The position numbers and the translations under genes are program-made. Shown piece after piece: positions 22,076-34,150 of a stretch of DNA of 64,000 nt (position 1 is the stretch's first letter; every line of letters starts with the position of its first letter). The notes under the pieces were generated by a model that was not told the origin of the DNA, made no database searches, and was given only the letters and a program-made list of their open reading frames with translations. The DNA comes from Paraspadella gotoi (taxonomy: Eukaryota; Chaetognatha). Where the stretch lies: the NCBI GenBank assembly GCA_051294375.1, contig CM119265.1, positions 10,371,042 through 10,435,041 on the forward strand, given 5' to 3'.

Positions 22076-24350
22076 CGACGATGAAAAAAACTATTGTCCG
22101 TCTCATTGTTTGTTTTTAAAGAATTATTATTATTATTTATTTTTATTCGGTTTTTGTAGAAACTAAATAAAATATCGATGATTAATTCTCGTACCGAAAA
22201 GGTAAATTCTCAGTGACAATCGAGACTAAAGGGATTTTTTTTTTAAAGATTTGTTTTCTATTCGCACGTGATCGCAAAATTTAAACTTTCAAAAAATTAA
22301 AAAACCAAAAGAGAAGAAAAATAAAACGAAACGGGAGGGTAATATAATTTTTTTTTAACTACCGATGATTACTGCATTCCGGAACGAAAAAGCAAATAGT
22401 ACTTGAGCACAGGGTTCGACGAGAAAAAACGACAAAATTTTTTTCTTAAATCGGGGAGGGCGAGGAAAAAAAACCAACGAGAAATGAACAAGAAAGAAGC
22501 ACGAGACGACGACGTGCACGTAGTACTAAGAACGACGCGGAAGGACGACCTGCGTCGGACGATCCAGAACGAGAATACTTGTAATAATAATAATAATAAT
22601 AATAATAAAAGATACGTATCAAAACAAAAAAACTGGTGGTCGATTAGAAAATAAAAAGAATCGTAAAAAGAAGGAATTAAAAAAAATGTTCGTCGGTGCG
22701 AGTTTTGGTGCATGTGACAAAAGATCACGACACACGAGCACACGTTGATAAGAAGGGGGGGCGGGGCGGGAAGCGAGGTAAGAGGGAAAGTTACATCAAA
22801 GAAACTTGGCGACGCGTAATTATCTACCTAAGCATTGAATAACAAACAATACGAAAAGAGGTTGGGAAGGCGGACGGGATAGAAACGTTTGGAGGAGGTG
22901 GTGGAGACTGGAGAGAGAGTGAGAAAGGAGGGTTACTTGACTCGTTTTGACCCTCACGAATAAAAATAACTCATGCAGGATTGAACCGGAAACAATACTA
23001 TGCGGTGCATTGAACGAAAGAAAGAGGGTTACTTCAAAAACAAAATAGGTACTAAAAATCACTTTTTTTAATACGATAAAATTACTTCCGTCAAAATACT
23101 TCCCCAAATAATGGTAAGTTGTACGAACACTGTATTCTTTGTAGTAATGTTGATATTGAATCGCGAACCAAAATATTCGGTTCTATTATTCGATAAAGTT
23201 AATTTTTGCCTACAACGCGTGAATATTAGTAATCGTGATTGGCTTAGGCGGCACACAGTTATATCTTCCGGGATTAATTTAATCGTCGTTCCAATATTGT
23301 TTTTATAGTTACGTGGTTTTTGAAATAACTTAACGTGTAAAGTAAAGCAATATATCTCTAGCGGATAAGTAAATTCTAAGGTATCACAGTTAATTTTTTT
23401 GTTTTTAATCTGCCGTGAAGAGCTCTTTGGAGGCTTTAAATAATAGATGTTATTGATTATTTCGTAATGGATAACATGGCTCCGGACGTATTTTGAAGTA
23501 AAGTGGGGAAAACCCAAAAATACATCTAGTAACAAAAACCCGTAGCAAAAAGTCTTAAAAAAAAGACTAAACTGACATTGCAGTCAAATTTCAATAAAAT
23601 AAGTTAAAACCAAACCAATACCAACAAATCCGTTTTGACTACTTTTAAGCTCAGTCATCTCCCCCCCCCAAAAAAAAATATCCAACTCAATAAATGCAAA
23701 GCAAAAGCCCCGCGAATTCCAATCCCCCAAACAAACAAAAAATACGCCTTCAAAAATGCAACATATCGAAACAAGAGGAGACTACGATACAAAACCAATA
23801 CAGTCATATCACTGAGGCACAAAGAATAATAAAGACAGTGACATCTGGGCAACGAACATAAATAAGTTTTATCAACTGTAGTAAAACACGAGGAAGGAAA
23901 CACCGATTCACTTTTTTAATCCAAATTATGATATGTACTGGCAAACGATTAAAAAGTTAATGCTATTCCCCCACTTTGACATTGACGCTGCATTCGTTGT
24001 CGCTTTTTTCGACGCTAATTTTACGAGGGTTTCTTCTTCGATTGCAAAAGCCAAAAAAACCAAAGCAAACGGAAGCGCTCGCTTACTAATCGAAGCCCCA
24101 ATAAGAATTTATTCAAATGTGATTTTCGGTGACAAGCGAGTGAGCAAATAAAAAGATTCTAAGAAAAGCCCCCAGACCGGAAAACAACAAAGCAGCGTTC
24201 ACGGGCCCTTTTCAACGGCCCCCACTAAAAAAGAAAACGATAATTTAAATAAAACAAAAAAATAGAAGGAGGATAACTTAATAGAAACCAAAAAATGGGG
24301 TCGAGATTTCCTACCCCATCTGCTCCTCCCTCCTCGTTTTTAATTCTCCC
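22076..24350. other. Gene-free stretch between RhoGAP and SOCS-box gene
   Basis: 2.3 kb, AT-rich, with an (AAT)n tract near 22580. It should contain the missing 5' exon(s) of the RhoGAP and the 3' UTR of the SOCS-box gene, but I could not pick them out. Open frames up to 155 codons on the minus strand show no recognisable motif. Confidence 0.5.
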
Positions 24351-27300
24351 TCAGTGATGCTTGTAATCGAACTCGGGTTTATAAGCGAGAAAATCAAGAA
24401 GTTTATTGGGCAAGGGCAAGAGGGCGACCTGGCCCGGCGTCAGGTGTTGCAGGATGATGGTGCGGCACATATTCTGCAGGGACGGGAACGTGGGAAGGTG
24501 GTAGACGCAGACGAAGGTCGTCAGCGCCCCGCCGGAGACGGAGGAGGCGCCGCCTGTGGCGGGATGAGGGGGGTGGAGAAGCTCAATCAAAATACGTGTA
24601 TAAAGATATATAGACAGCTAGAGCCATTCATACCGTAAGTAGTGGCGACGGCCAAACGTGAGCTGCAGTGTGAGAGAATCGGCGTATAATTGACGGGGCA
24701 AAGGTGAATAACGCATGTAAATCGTTGAGTGCGAATCACATGCAAAATTTCACCAGAGTCTGGAAAGCATAAAAGTAAATGAGTGTTATAACTGGAAAAA
24801 TCCCCAATTCTCGCGTCAAAACTAGCCTCCATGAGCAATGAAGTAATTGACGTCAATGGGTTTCACTTGACGGGAAGACTTGGAGCTTCTGCAATGGCAG
24901 GTGTTGTCTGCCAAAGTCCCGATGATCAGCGAACCGTTTTTGGTAAACTGCAATTCTTGCAGGTGGTCTTGAAAATTCATTCCTGAGACACGAACAAAAA
25001 TCGATATCTTTTTTTTTTTTTTTAGTAATTTCAAAGTAAGGCCGCACGAAATGACTTGAAACGCCAAGTTAGTCGTCTTAACCTTTACCATTAACCTAGC
25101 CCCACCCGCCTATTTTTTTCCTCACCCGCCGGGTGGCAACGGGAGGTGGTAGTGATCTCGTGCCAGTCCGTAGTGGAGCTCTGATGAGACGAAGCGGAGG
25201 AAAGCGAAGAGAGGGAAGAGGAGGAGAAGGAGGAGGCGCGACAAGAGGCGGAGAAGCGAGAATTGAGTCCCATGGTGGGGAAGGAGGCCGAGGAGGTGGC
25301 GGGAATCGTCCTATCCATTTTCAGTCAACGAAAATAAACAAATATTCACACCAAACTTTTTAACCCCCCCCCTTCCCCCCGTTGACGGACCGGGAAACGA
25401 GACTGAGGGTGGAATCGCCGTCTCCGTGGAAGTTGGTGACTGCGAGACGCGAGGAAGCGAACCGCGGGTCGAAGCAGAAGCGAGACGAAGTCGAACTCAG
25501 CTTGATTCGTTGGATCAGTGTCTTTGAGTCCAGGTCGTACACGAGGAACTCCCGGGCGCCGAATCCTTGAGAGAAGCATGATGTTAATTATGGTTCAAGA
25601 TTTGAGTTAAGTCATAGAAAAAAGTCCGTTTGTAAAATTTTGCGAAAGGAAGGTTTTTTTCTTTTTGAAGTAGAATAAATGAAAATTTCTATTTTAAAGA
25701 AAGTCGAATAAACGTAATAAAACGGAAAAATGACTGAGGTCTCCTCCAAAACAGATTGCAACTATTCTCCAACTATTCCAGAGTTCAGGTTGACTCAAAT
25801 TTTTATCGACATGCTTACCAAGGGGGCCGCCCGCAGCCCCGCTTCGCTCGCCGTCGAGAGCGTCGTCATGACAAGGGATTTTGATCACCACCAGTCGTTT
25901 GTCCGGGGAAATTTGACCCAACAAACTTTCGTTGGGAAACTCCATCATTTGTTGGCCGAAAACGCCTTTAAATTTGTTTACCTGAAAACCATCCTTTTTT
26001 TTAAGACCATTTTTATTATATTGAACAAAAAACGCTTTTCAATATCAAAAGATTTGTTAGAATCAACGGACGAACCGAAGTATACACAAACTGACTGCGT
26101 AAAAGATGTAAGCATAAGTCATTTTTTCCCTCATGCGCAAGCACCTTGAGGTCGAGCAGGCCGAACTGTGAAGCCAGTTTGACGAGATGCACGACGACGA
26201 GGTTGTCGAAAAAGCAGAGAACGCCCTTGACGTGAAACTTTTGGATGGTAGAGAGTTGAGCCGGGATGTGGTGATACTCGAAGTGCGCCGCCATCTTGGA
26301 AAACTTGGTCCGACGACGAAACGAGAAAATCGATGAACCTGGTCGATCGAGGAAAAGGGGCAAGGGAGAAAGGATGGGGAGGTTAGAAGGGGTGAGGAAG
26401 GAGGGGAAGGTAGGATGATGAGGATGGAATCGCGAAAGGAAGAGATTAGCTTCAAACGTAATAAATAGATAGAAGCTAAAATAGACATGGTGTCGTTAGA
26501 AGTCTAAAATTGGAAAACTAAAAAAACACTCGATAGAAGAAAAGAACTGAAGATACAGTATCAAATACTGTAGCGCGGAAAAGGTCGAGAGTTAGTAAAT
26601 AGTTGAAAATTTAAAAATAACTTAAGTTAGACATGCTTTGAAAAAAAAATCCTGTAAAACAAAGCCAAAGCGGACGTGAAATATAAAATGTTCATCGTTT
26701 GGAATCACATTGGCCGACTATGACAATTTTTCTTTAGAATTCGGCCCGTGATTGGTGACTCCAATGACAGATATTACAGCCGCAAAAACTTGTAGTTACG
26801 AGAACCCTGAACCATGAACCCAGCAACGCGGCCACATTTCAAACCTGAGGAGCATAAGCCTCTCTTCTTCATCCATTTTTTCTGACTGGTCTCTGGGAAA
26901 AGTGGTGAGCGACGGCTTATAATCGGCGCCAATCAACTTTTAAAATTTTTTCTTATTGCCTCACAAACTTATGGGCAAACCCAATTCGCGGGACTTGGGA
27001 GGATTTACGTAGGATCAAATTACCTTTGTTGATGTCGATGATACCCTGACGCGACATGCAGAAGGCGGGGGAACAATCCTTGTAGATGTGGCCCTCGCAA
27101 GCGAAGAGCTTGTCCGCGAACCCGGCGATCGAGGCCCGCTCCTCGTTCCACTCTTGGGCAGAGCATTTGTGCAGCAGGGCGTAAGGAGGAATTCCCAGAC
27201 CGTAGGTGTTCCTGCGAAAGGAATTGAATGAAAGAAATAATACATTTTTAAAAAAAGAACAGCGAACGAAGAAATAAACTAAAAGATTTTGACCGATAAT

Positions 27301-27462
27301 CTGAGCGAACCTCCTAAATGAAAGCACTCCGGCGCCACCCTCTACGTTTCCTGAGGGTTTGAGAGTGAGGGGATGAAAGTAGCCCCCGCCGCCTCCGAAG
27401 CCCTCGACGCCTGCACCGGCGGCTCCGGCGACGACGATCGGCTTCGATCCGTCGTGACCCAT
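24351..27462 (-). CDS. SOCS-box protein with propeller-like body (ubiquitin-ligase adaptor candidate)
   Basis: Ten exons, all in phase, give 529 residues: 27462-27311, 27211-27024, 26892-26845, 26338-26145, 25981-25819, 25565-25391, 25310-25126, 24982-24827, 24759-24634 and 24553-24351. The C-terminus has a SOCS-box pattern: PSLQNMCRTIILQHLTPGQV and LPLPNKLLDFLAY. SOCS boxes bind Elongin B/C and bring a cullin. The body has beta-strand-like blocks such as GVLCFFDNLVVVHLVK, EFLVYDLDSKTLIQRI, LQFTKNGSLIIGTLAD and SGEILHVIRT, which resemble a WD-type propeller; the DNLVVVH block recalls RMC1/Mic1, but the rest does not match it. The N-terminal exons (NTYGLGIPPYALLHKCS) are unrecognised. The intron after exon 8 needs a GC donor, and exons 3 and 6 have alternative splice sites, so those are the weakest points. 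Orthology is not assigned. Confidence 0.7.
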
Positions 27463-28749
27463 CCTTCGGGGGGGACCAACGTCAAGCGGACATCACTTGA
27501 GAGAGCGGGGGTTAATGATATTAAAAGCCAATTGGTCAACGCGATTATACCAAAGCGTCACCAACCTGTCACACATAAACGGAGTGAGGTAAGTGCGAGT
27601 TAGGCGATTGGGAGAAGACACTAATATAACGATCTACGATTACGCTGTATACGCCAGACATGGCAAAAACTTGACATGTGTTGACATAGACAATGTGGTG
27701 CTGTAGTTAACGACAAACGGTGATTGGCAGCCCGCTGCCTTGAAGCGAGGATTTAGAAAAGAAAAACGTGTAAAGCAATTTTTTTTGTTTAAATTGGTCG
27801 TTAAGTATTATATGTAGCGTGGTCGATTATTGTGGAATTAATTTATTCATAACGAAGCGAGACAGGGAGTCATAAACGCGGCACAAATTTTTTTTCTCCC
27901 CGCTAAACATGGCACTTTTTTCAAAAAAACAAAAATAGAACCAACTTTTTTATCCTTGGTAAAATTCGGGCAGGCTTATTAAAGATACCGTTTTGTCTTT
28001 TGTTTTGTTTTATTGTCCTGGTGTAAGAGATTACGGTTGTGCAAACAACGTTTGAAGAATATATGTCTGGACGCTGAAGGGTGTAAATAGGGTTTCATCT
28101 ATGAGACCTGAAAGATAAATAAAATCGCCTGGTATTACCAGCAAATTCAGCGGGTAACATCCTCTGACAAGGAAAACTGATTTTTCATAAAATGACTCGT
28201 TAAGTATATGAACTGGATCTATTGCAAAAAAAAAATATCAGCGGCGACAAAAAAGAAGCGGCTCCCACGCATCTAGTTTTTGGGAAAATATGGTATTTGA
28301 AACAGCGTAAAATGATTTTGTTGAGTAGGAAATACATCAATTTTTTTAACGACATGATAAGATCATATGAATTTGCCAACCAAAATTACAATTTAACAGG
28401 AAAGCTTTGTTTTTATTTAGTAAACGTATTGAGGATCGGATAAAAATCGGCGTTAGTGTTTTTGTCGTTTTTTAACGATTATTATATAGATTTTGAATCG
28501 ATTGCAAAAAGACTCGAAACAAATTTCATTTTCTCAGCAGCAGCAGCAGTAGTAGTAGTAGTAGTAGTAATGTTAAATTTGAAGGTGAAACGTGAAAGGT
28601 AGAGAAGACGCTGAAAGGCTATCTATGCACCCATGATTGGATTAATTAATGCAAAATTAATAAATAATTCCTTTCTTTCCTTCTTCCCCTCCATCGCCGA
28701 GATTGTCGTAATTAAACTTCGATCTGGCTTCGCGATCGTAAGGGGAGGA
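27463..28749. other. Gene-free stretch between SOCS-box gene and KEAP1
   Basis: AT-rich, with an AGC/AGT trinucleotide tract at 28528-28568. It should hold the promoter of the SOCS-box gene and the 3' UTR of KEAP1. No further genes were seen. Confidence 0.5.
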
Positions 28750-31700
28750 TCAACTCCCGAGAATGTCGTCGACCACGAGATCTCGAACTCTCAAGCTGCC
28801 GGCTCCCTGTCCGCCACCGGGAACGCCAGCACCGCCGACTCCGCTCCCCGTCACTCCCACGACCGCGTCACCTAATTCACCGCCGGCGGCCATGCCAACG
28901 CCATTGACGCCTCCGGTGGCACCGCCCTTGGCGACCCAACTGCTCTCCACGCCGACGGCAACTCCGTGTCCGCTGCGGCCGCAGCTCATGTGCGTAACTT
29001 CCTCCCAGTCGTCCTTTGAAAAGTTGTAGAACTCGACGCTGGCGAGGAAGTCGGCGCCGTCGTAGCCTCCCAGTGCGAAGAGGGCGCCTTCAACCACGGC
29101 CACAGAGAGGGCGCTCCGTGGGAACTTCATCGAGGCTGAAGAGGGAGAGAGATAATCAATTCTTAAGTGAAATTGACTTAAAAAGTTAATTAATTGAAGT
29201 AAAACACAAATCTCACCGATAAAAGTCCACTCATCGACCTCAATGTCGTAACGTTCGACGGTCCGCAACTGACTAGACCCATCGTATCCACCCACGGCGT
29301 AAATCACGTTTTCGATGGCGCAAACACCTGGGGGGGAAAAAACGAAAAAATGAATGAATGAATGAATGAAAGAGTGTCGGGAAGAAACTTTTGTGGATTC
29401 GTTCATCGGCTTTTATTCATCAGTGGATTCATTCATTCATTCATTCGCCCCCTAAGAAGAGAACAAGAAAGAAAAAGGGAGAGACCGGCTCCGCTCCTCG
29501 TGGTGTTCATGGAAGCGACAAAGTGCCAGGAGTTCGTCTCCGGAGTGAAACACTCCACCGAGTTGAGTCTCTTTTGGCCGTCGAATCCACCGACGGCGTA
29601 GAGGAGCCGATTGACGACGGCCACGCCCACACCGATGCGACGCGTCGCCATCTGAGCCACAGGCGACCAAACGTCCTCCGCCGGATCGTATCTATTAACA
29701 TAAACGATTCAAGTTAGTATATTATGAATATTTTTTCAAGGATTCAAGGATTCAAGGATTTTTCCCACAGGCATAAACGTCAGAGTCAACCCCCTGCCTC
29801 TAAACCCACCTCTCGACGCTTTGATGGTGCGTTGACGAGTGGGATCCTCCGACGGCGTAAATGAGGTCGTCGATGACGCCGACGCCGACCCGGTTGCGCG
29901 GCGCCGACATGGGACTGCACTGATGCCAGGCGTTCGAGGTCGGGTCGAAGCAGTCCACCGCGTTCGAATCCTGGTTCCCGTCGGGCGAGTTGTTCCGTCC
30001 GCCTATGGCGTAGAAAAGGCCGCGCACCATCGCCGCGCCTAGAAAGGCGATAGGGGTAGGTTCTTAACACTTAAAATATCGACGCTTATAAGGTCCACTG
30101 TCAAGGAGCAAACAACCAAAATTCGCAAATTCTGACCGAGTCCGGATCGAGGAAGAGCGAGTCGCTCCAGCCGAGTCCAAGAGTTTTCGCGCGGGTAATA
30201 ACACTCCATGTCCGATAAGGAATGCCGAAGGTAACCGCCTTTGGGGAAACATTTACCAATATTAAATAAATTGGAAAATAAAATTACGACTAAAACACCT
30301 CATTTCCCCCAGACCGGCTGAATAGATGACGAGCGGGGCGGAGGGATGCCGGCGCGCGACAGCGGCCGGCATCTTTTTGTGCAGAGTCAAGTCTTTGAAG
30401 ATCCTGGAGAGATAATCGCGACATCCTTGGTTCGATTTGAGAATTTCGCATTGCTGGATCTGCTTGCGGAGGAATCCCGGGGTGAGAAAGACGCAACGGA
30501 CGCCGGCGAGGAGCTGCTCCAGTTTGGGTCGCCGCGCCCGCTCCTCAAACTTGACCCAAGCGATGACCGCGTTGTATACCTCGCTCTCACAGTTGACGTT
30601 GAGTTCGTCGCGTTTGATCAACTGGGGGTGGGGGAGAAGTTTACATCAAAATCCGATTTCACAGTTGCAGTCTATCCTTAGCCGCTTAGCACGATGAGCC
30701 ACCTGAATCAACTGGCAGGCGTTGAGTTGCATAAACTCCTCGTGTTTGCACACTTCTGTAAAATGTTCGTAAATGTAATTTCGCGCTTTTTTGTTGAGAT
30801 CCTGACATCCGTGCTCGTTGGCGAAATCAGAGATTCCTTATGTAATTTTTTTAATTTTTAATATTCATTTTTAATAGAAGGTATAATATTAGCGTGCATT
30901 CGTGATAGAAAGGAACTGGTACCGATGCAATTAGAAGGATCCAATTGGTTTTCTAAAAAGGTGCAACAAGCCTCAACGACGTGTTGCATCTGAAACATGG
31001 TGGCTGCCGGCAGCAAGTAGGAAACGTTCATTTCATTGATGTGAATCTCGGAGGTGTAGGCAAAGTCGATAAGCATAGAGAGGGTGCAAGGCGAAATGCC
31101 CTGGACGGAGAAAACATTAAGTTCAGCTTTTTTATTTTTTAATGATTGATGAATAATCAATGAACGAGCTATGAATAATCAATAAACGATTAATGAATAA
31201 TTAATGAACGTATTGATCTACAGATGAATAAATCCACTGATGAATAAAAGCCGATGAACGAATCCACGAAAGTTTCTTCCTGACAATATATATATATTAA
31301 GGCGGAACAAAGTAAAAACTAAGAGTTCTGTAATATAAATAACGTTAGAGAATCCCTGTGGGATGACGAAATTTTAAAAAAATTAAGAATTTTATATATA
31401 GTTAATAACATAGAAGCATTTAAAGTTTATCGTATTACTATAAATAATATTTTTTTTTCAAAATCAGAATTTTTAAAAACGGATTCGGGTAGAGATTGAA
31501 AAAATAAAAAAAAATATTACTACAAATATTTCATTGTGATTATATATTTCCAAATTTTTTTGTTTTATTGCTTAAAATTAGCAAAAACTATAAAATTATG
31601 GTACGACGATGATGATGATTTTAAAGAGTTTTTCCATTATTTGACCACTTATCATCGAAATATTGAAAAAAGCATCATACTTTGCGTAGAAAACTTTTTA

Positions 31701-32328
31701 TGGGCTATCTGAATCCGTTCTTAAAAAATAATTTTTTTTACAATTTTTTTTTCATTGCCTATGCATTGATAAATATTTAAATGCTTTATTGTTATACTGC
31801 ACTTCACTAGTTAAAAAAGTGATAGTAAATATTGAAGTATATGATGGACAAATGAATTTTATATTACAGAACTCTTAATGATAAAAAGTGATCAATTTTG
31901 GCCCGCCTTGATATATATATAATATATCTCACCTGCAACGGAATCTCGTCCATTCGGCATTCGCGAAGGCCGCCGGTGAACATGGCCTTGAAGTAGGGGC
32001 TGCAACTGGCGAGGACGAGTTTGTGGACGTCGAATCTCTCCTCCTCCACGATGAGCGTGACGTCGCAGAGTTTTCGTGAGTGTCGCAACACGTTCATTAC
32101 TAATTGTTATCAAAGTTAACAAGTTTGAAACATATATACAACAATAACATTCCCTAATCCCCTTCAAAGACCTTCAAAGGCTTCCGAAGGATGTCTGAGA
32201 ATGGTGAAGTGCATGCTGCCGTCGAGCGGACGGTCCGAAGAGATCGGTCGAGGACGGTAAGAGGTCTTGGCGTGGGTGGGAGACGAGAGTCGCGACGAGG
32301 ACGGAGACGTCTTCAGCGGGGATGCCAT
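28750..32328 (-). CDS. KEAP1: KEAP1 ortholog (BTB-BACK-kelch stress sensor)
   Basis: Ten exons in phase, 658 residues: 32328-32172, 32099-31933, 31100-30923, 30836-30703, 30621-30315, 30238-30137, 30038-29810, 29691-29486, 29327-29217 and 29135-28750. The domains are BTB ([24 protein letters not shown]), BACK/IVR ([40 protein letters not shown]) and six kelch repeats ([61 protein letters not shown]). KEAP1 holds NRF2-type factors for CUL3-dependent degradation. The pocket arginines equivalent to human 380, 415 and 483 are present. Cys273, Cys288 and Cys297 equivalents are present (VRC, QQC, GCRDYL), but the Cys151 position reads Asn (INEMNV). The C-terminus carries a Gly/Val-rich tail of about 65 residues not found in the human protein. 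Confidence 0.95.
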
Positions 32329-32597
32329 GTTTCTGCGCGTTTGAATTATGTCTTGTTTTTCAGTTTAAAATTGAGTTCCGAGTTCCGAATCGAGAAAGAA
32401 AAGATCGTCCGATCGATCGTCACGAAAACAGGCAACTTTCGTCCTCGGTCGGAGAAGATCGGCGAAGAGAAAATGTTTCGGGATTTCGACATCGTTCCCT
32501 TAAGTACGATGCTGATGAGAACATCTCAATGGCAGAAAATAAAACGAAATGAAAAGATGTTTGTTTACGATCAAACTAGTACAAATACTACAACAAT

Positions 32598-34089
32598 TTA
32601 AAGTATATGGAGACTCGTAAGGCGGCCTTTAAGGTAATTAAGAACAGCGGTCATCTTTGCGTTCGACACTTCCACGTCCATTTCTCCCTCGAAGGTAGCA
32701 ATTTGGGCAAAAGCTTCCAACATTTGATGTATTTTATCGTTGGAGAAAATCCCTGCGTTATTCCGGAGCAATTCAACATTGTTGTTTAAATAAATAACAT
32801 ATGAACTGTTCTATACAATCAAACCTACCTTTGGTCACGAAATCAAAAAGAAGACCGGCCAGGGTGTCCAGACAAAACTTCATAGGTTCCACCCTTCCGC
32901 ATCCGATCCATTGAGGTAAGGCGCCGACCACAGGCCACGCTTTCAGCACGTAATCAACGACGACGTCGACCTCGTCCAAATTGCGTAGATCCATAGCCTG
33001 AGTCTTGACGAGCGACTTGAAGGCGTCCAATGCGGGAGCGCATCTTTTGTAGGCGAAATCGTTGCGACGGTAAGAAGGACTGCAGGAGTACTTCCAAGGT
33101 TGGGGCAAAGCCTTGAAAGAAAGGGTGCACAAAATAAAAACCCATTCTTGTTATATCCAGTCGAGTACAAACTATAAACTCCCCCTTACTTTAAAAACGG
33201 CATCTTTCGCCTTGGTTAACTCTACGACCAAATCTCCGGCGTCGACGCTGGACCGCATGTAATTTTTCACTTGTTCGATGGAAAGGTGACCGTCCTCTAC
33301 TAACCCCTTGACGATCCTCAGTAGCCCCTGCTTGTCCATGCCCGAGAGCTTTTTAAGAAATTTTGCCTTTGCAGTGAGCGAACCGAAAGGGCCGGCCGTA
33401 GACGAGCGCCCTCCGCGAGGTTTTCCTTTTTTAGAAGCGATGACGGTCTTACTGCGAGGAGGCGGTGACGGTTCGCCCATATAAACCCACCCGCGAAAGC
33501 CACCACGTGCAGACCCGCGGCGTGCGCCTTTTTTTCCTCGCGATGTCTTTCCAGTTATCGCTTTCTTCACAGACGGTTCCTCGTTTGACGGTTGAGCGAC
33601 GTCTTCGTCGTTTTTCTCCCCGACGCCTTCCTCCACTTGGCTCTTTGTCGCGACACCTAACTCTCCGGAAGGAGGAACAGGTGGCAAAAACGTGGCGTCT
33701 TCGTCATCGCCCTCTTCCTTGGCTTTCTTGTTCGGAGGAGGAATTTCGGGCAGGAGGATAACGTTGTCATCTTTCCCATCGACCTCTGGAGAAATCTCGG
33801 AGTGAGAACGATTATTTCCCTTTGCGGCTTTTCTGCCGCGAGATTGTGAGGCGGTCTTATTCCGCTTTTTGGCGGATTTAGGTCCTGGTGGAACGTAAGA
33901 CTTGTTTTCGATTTCGTCGATTTCGAAGTCGGTCTCGAAAAGCTTGGCAGCGACCTCAGTTTTCTTTCCTTGGAGCGCACGCTTCGTTCGTCGGGGTCTC
34001 GTAGACACTGAAGACGACGACGGATCTAAGGCCGAACGTTCGTCGGTGCAATTATTGTTTTCAACCTCCGTTTTGATCGAGGAAGACAT
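32598..34089 (-). CDS. Unknown protein, tandem paralogue 1 (basic N-terminus, helical C-terminus)
   Basis: Three exons in phase, 445 residues: 34089-33190, 33111-32829 and 32752-32598. The start is the ATG of MSSSIKTEVE; the frame is open further upstream, but a splice site or Met is not obvious there. The first 200 residues are Lys/Ser/Glu-rich with likely nuclear-localisation clusters (RPRRTKRALQGKK, SAKKRNK, RGKKGARRGSARGG). The C-terminal 230 residues look helical and contain LSIEQVKNYMRSS, AVFKALPQPWKY and VVDYVLKAWPVVGALPQWIG. The downstream neighbour in transcription direction is KEAP1. The gene at 37578-36511 has the same layout and shared motifs. I do not recognise the family. The acceptor of exon 3 lacks a pyrimidine tract. 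Confidence 0.7.
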
Positions 34090-34150
34090 GATGGATGAAT
34101 CAGTTTGAACTGAACCTTTTAAAGAAATTGGAAGAGAAATATAAATAATA

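Noticed and set aside
23068-23535. 155-codon minus-strand ORF between RhoGAP and SOCS-box gene
   Set aside because: AT-rich, no motif, no splice signals fitting the RhoGAP 5' end.
26153-26338. Alternative reading frame FIDFLVSSSDQVFQDGG in the SOCS-box gene
   Set aside because: It can be joined to exon 3 through a shifted acceptor but then hits a stop; the other acceptor gives a frame that stays open to the final stop codon.
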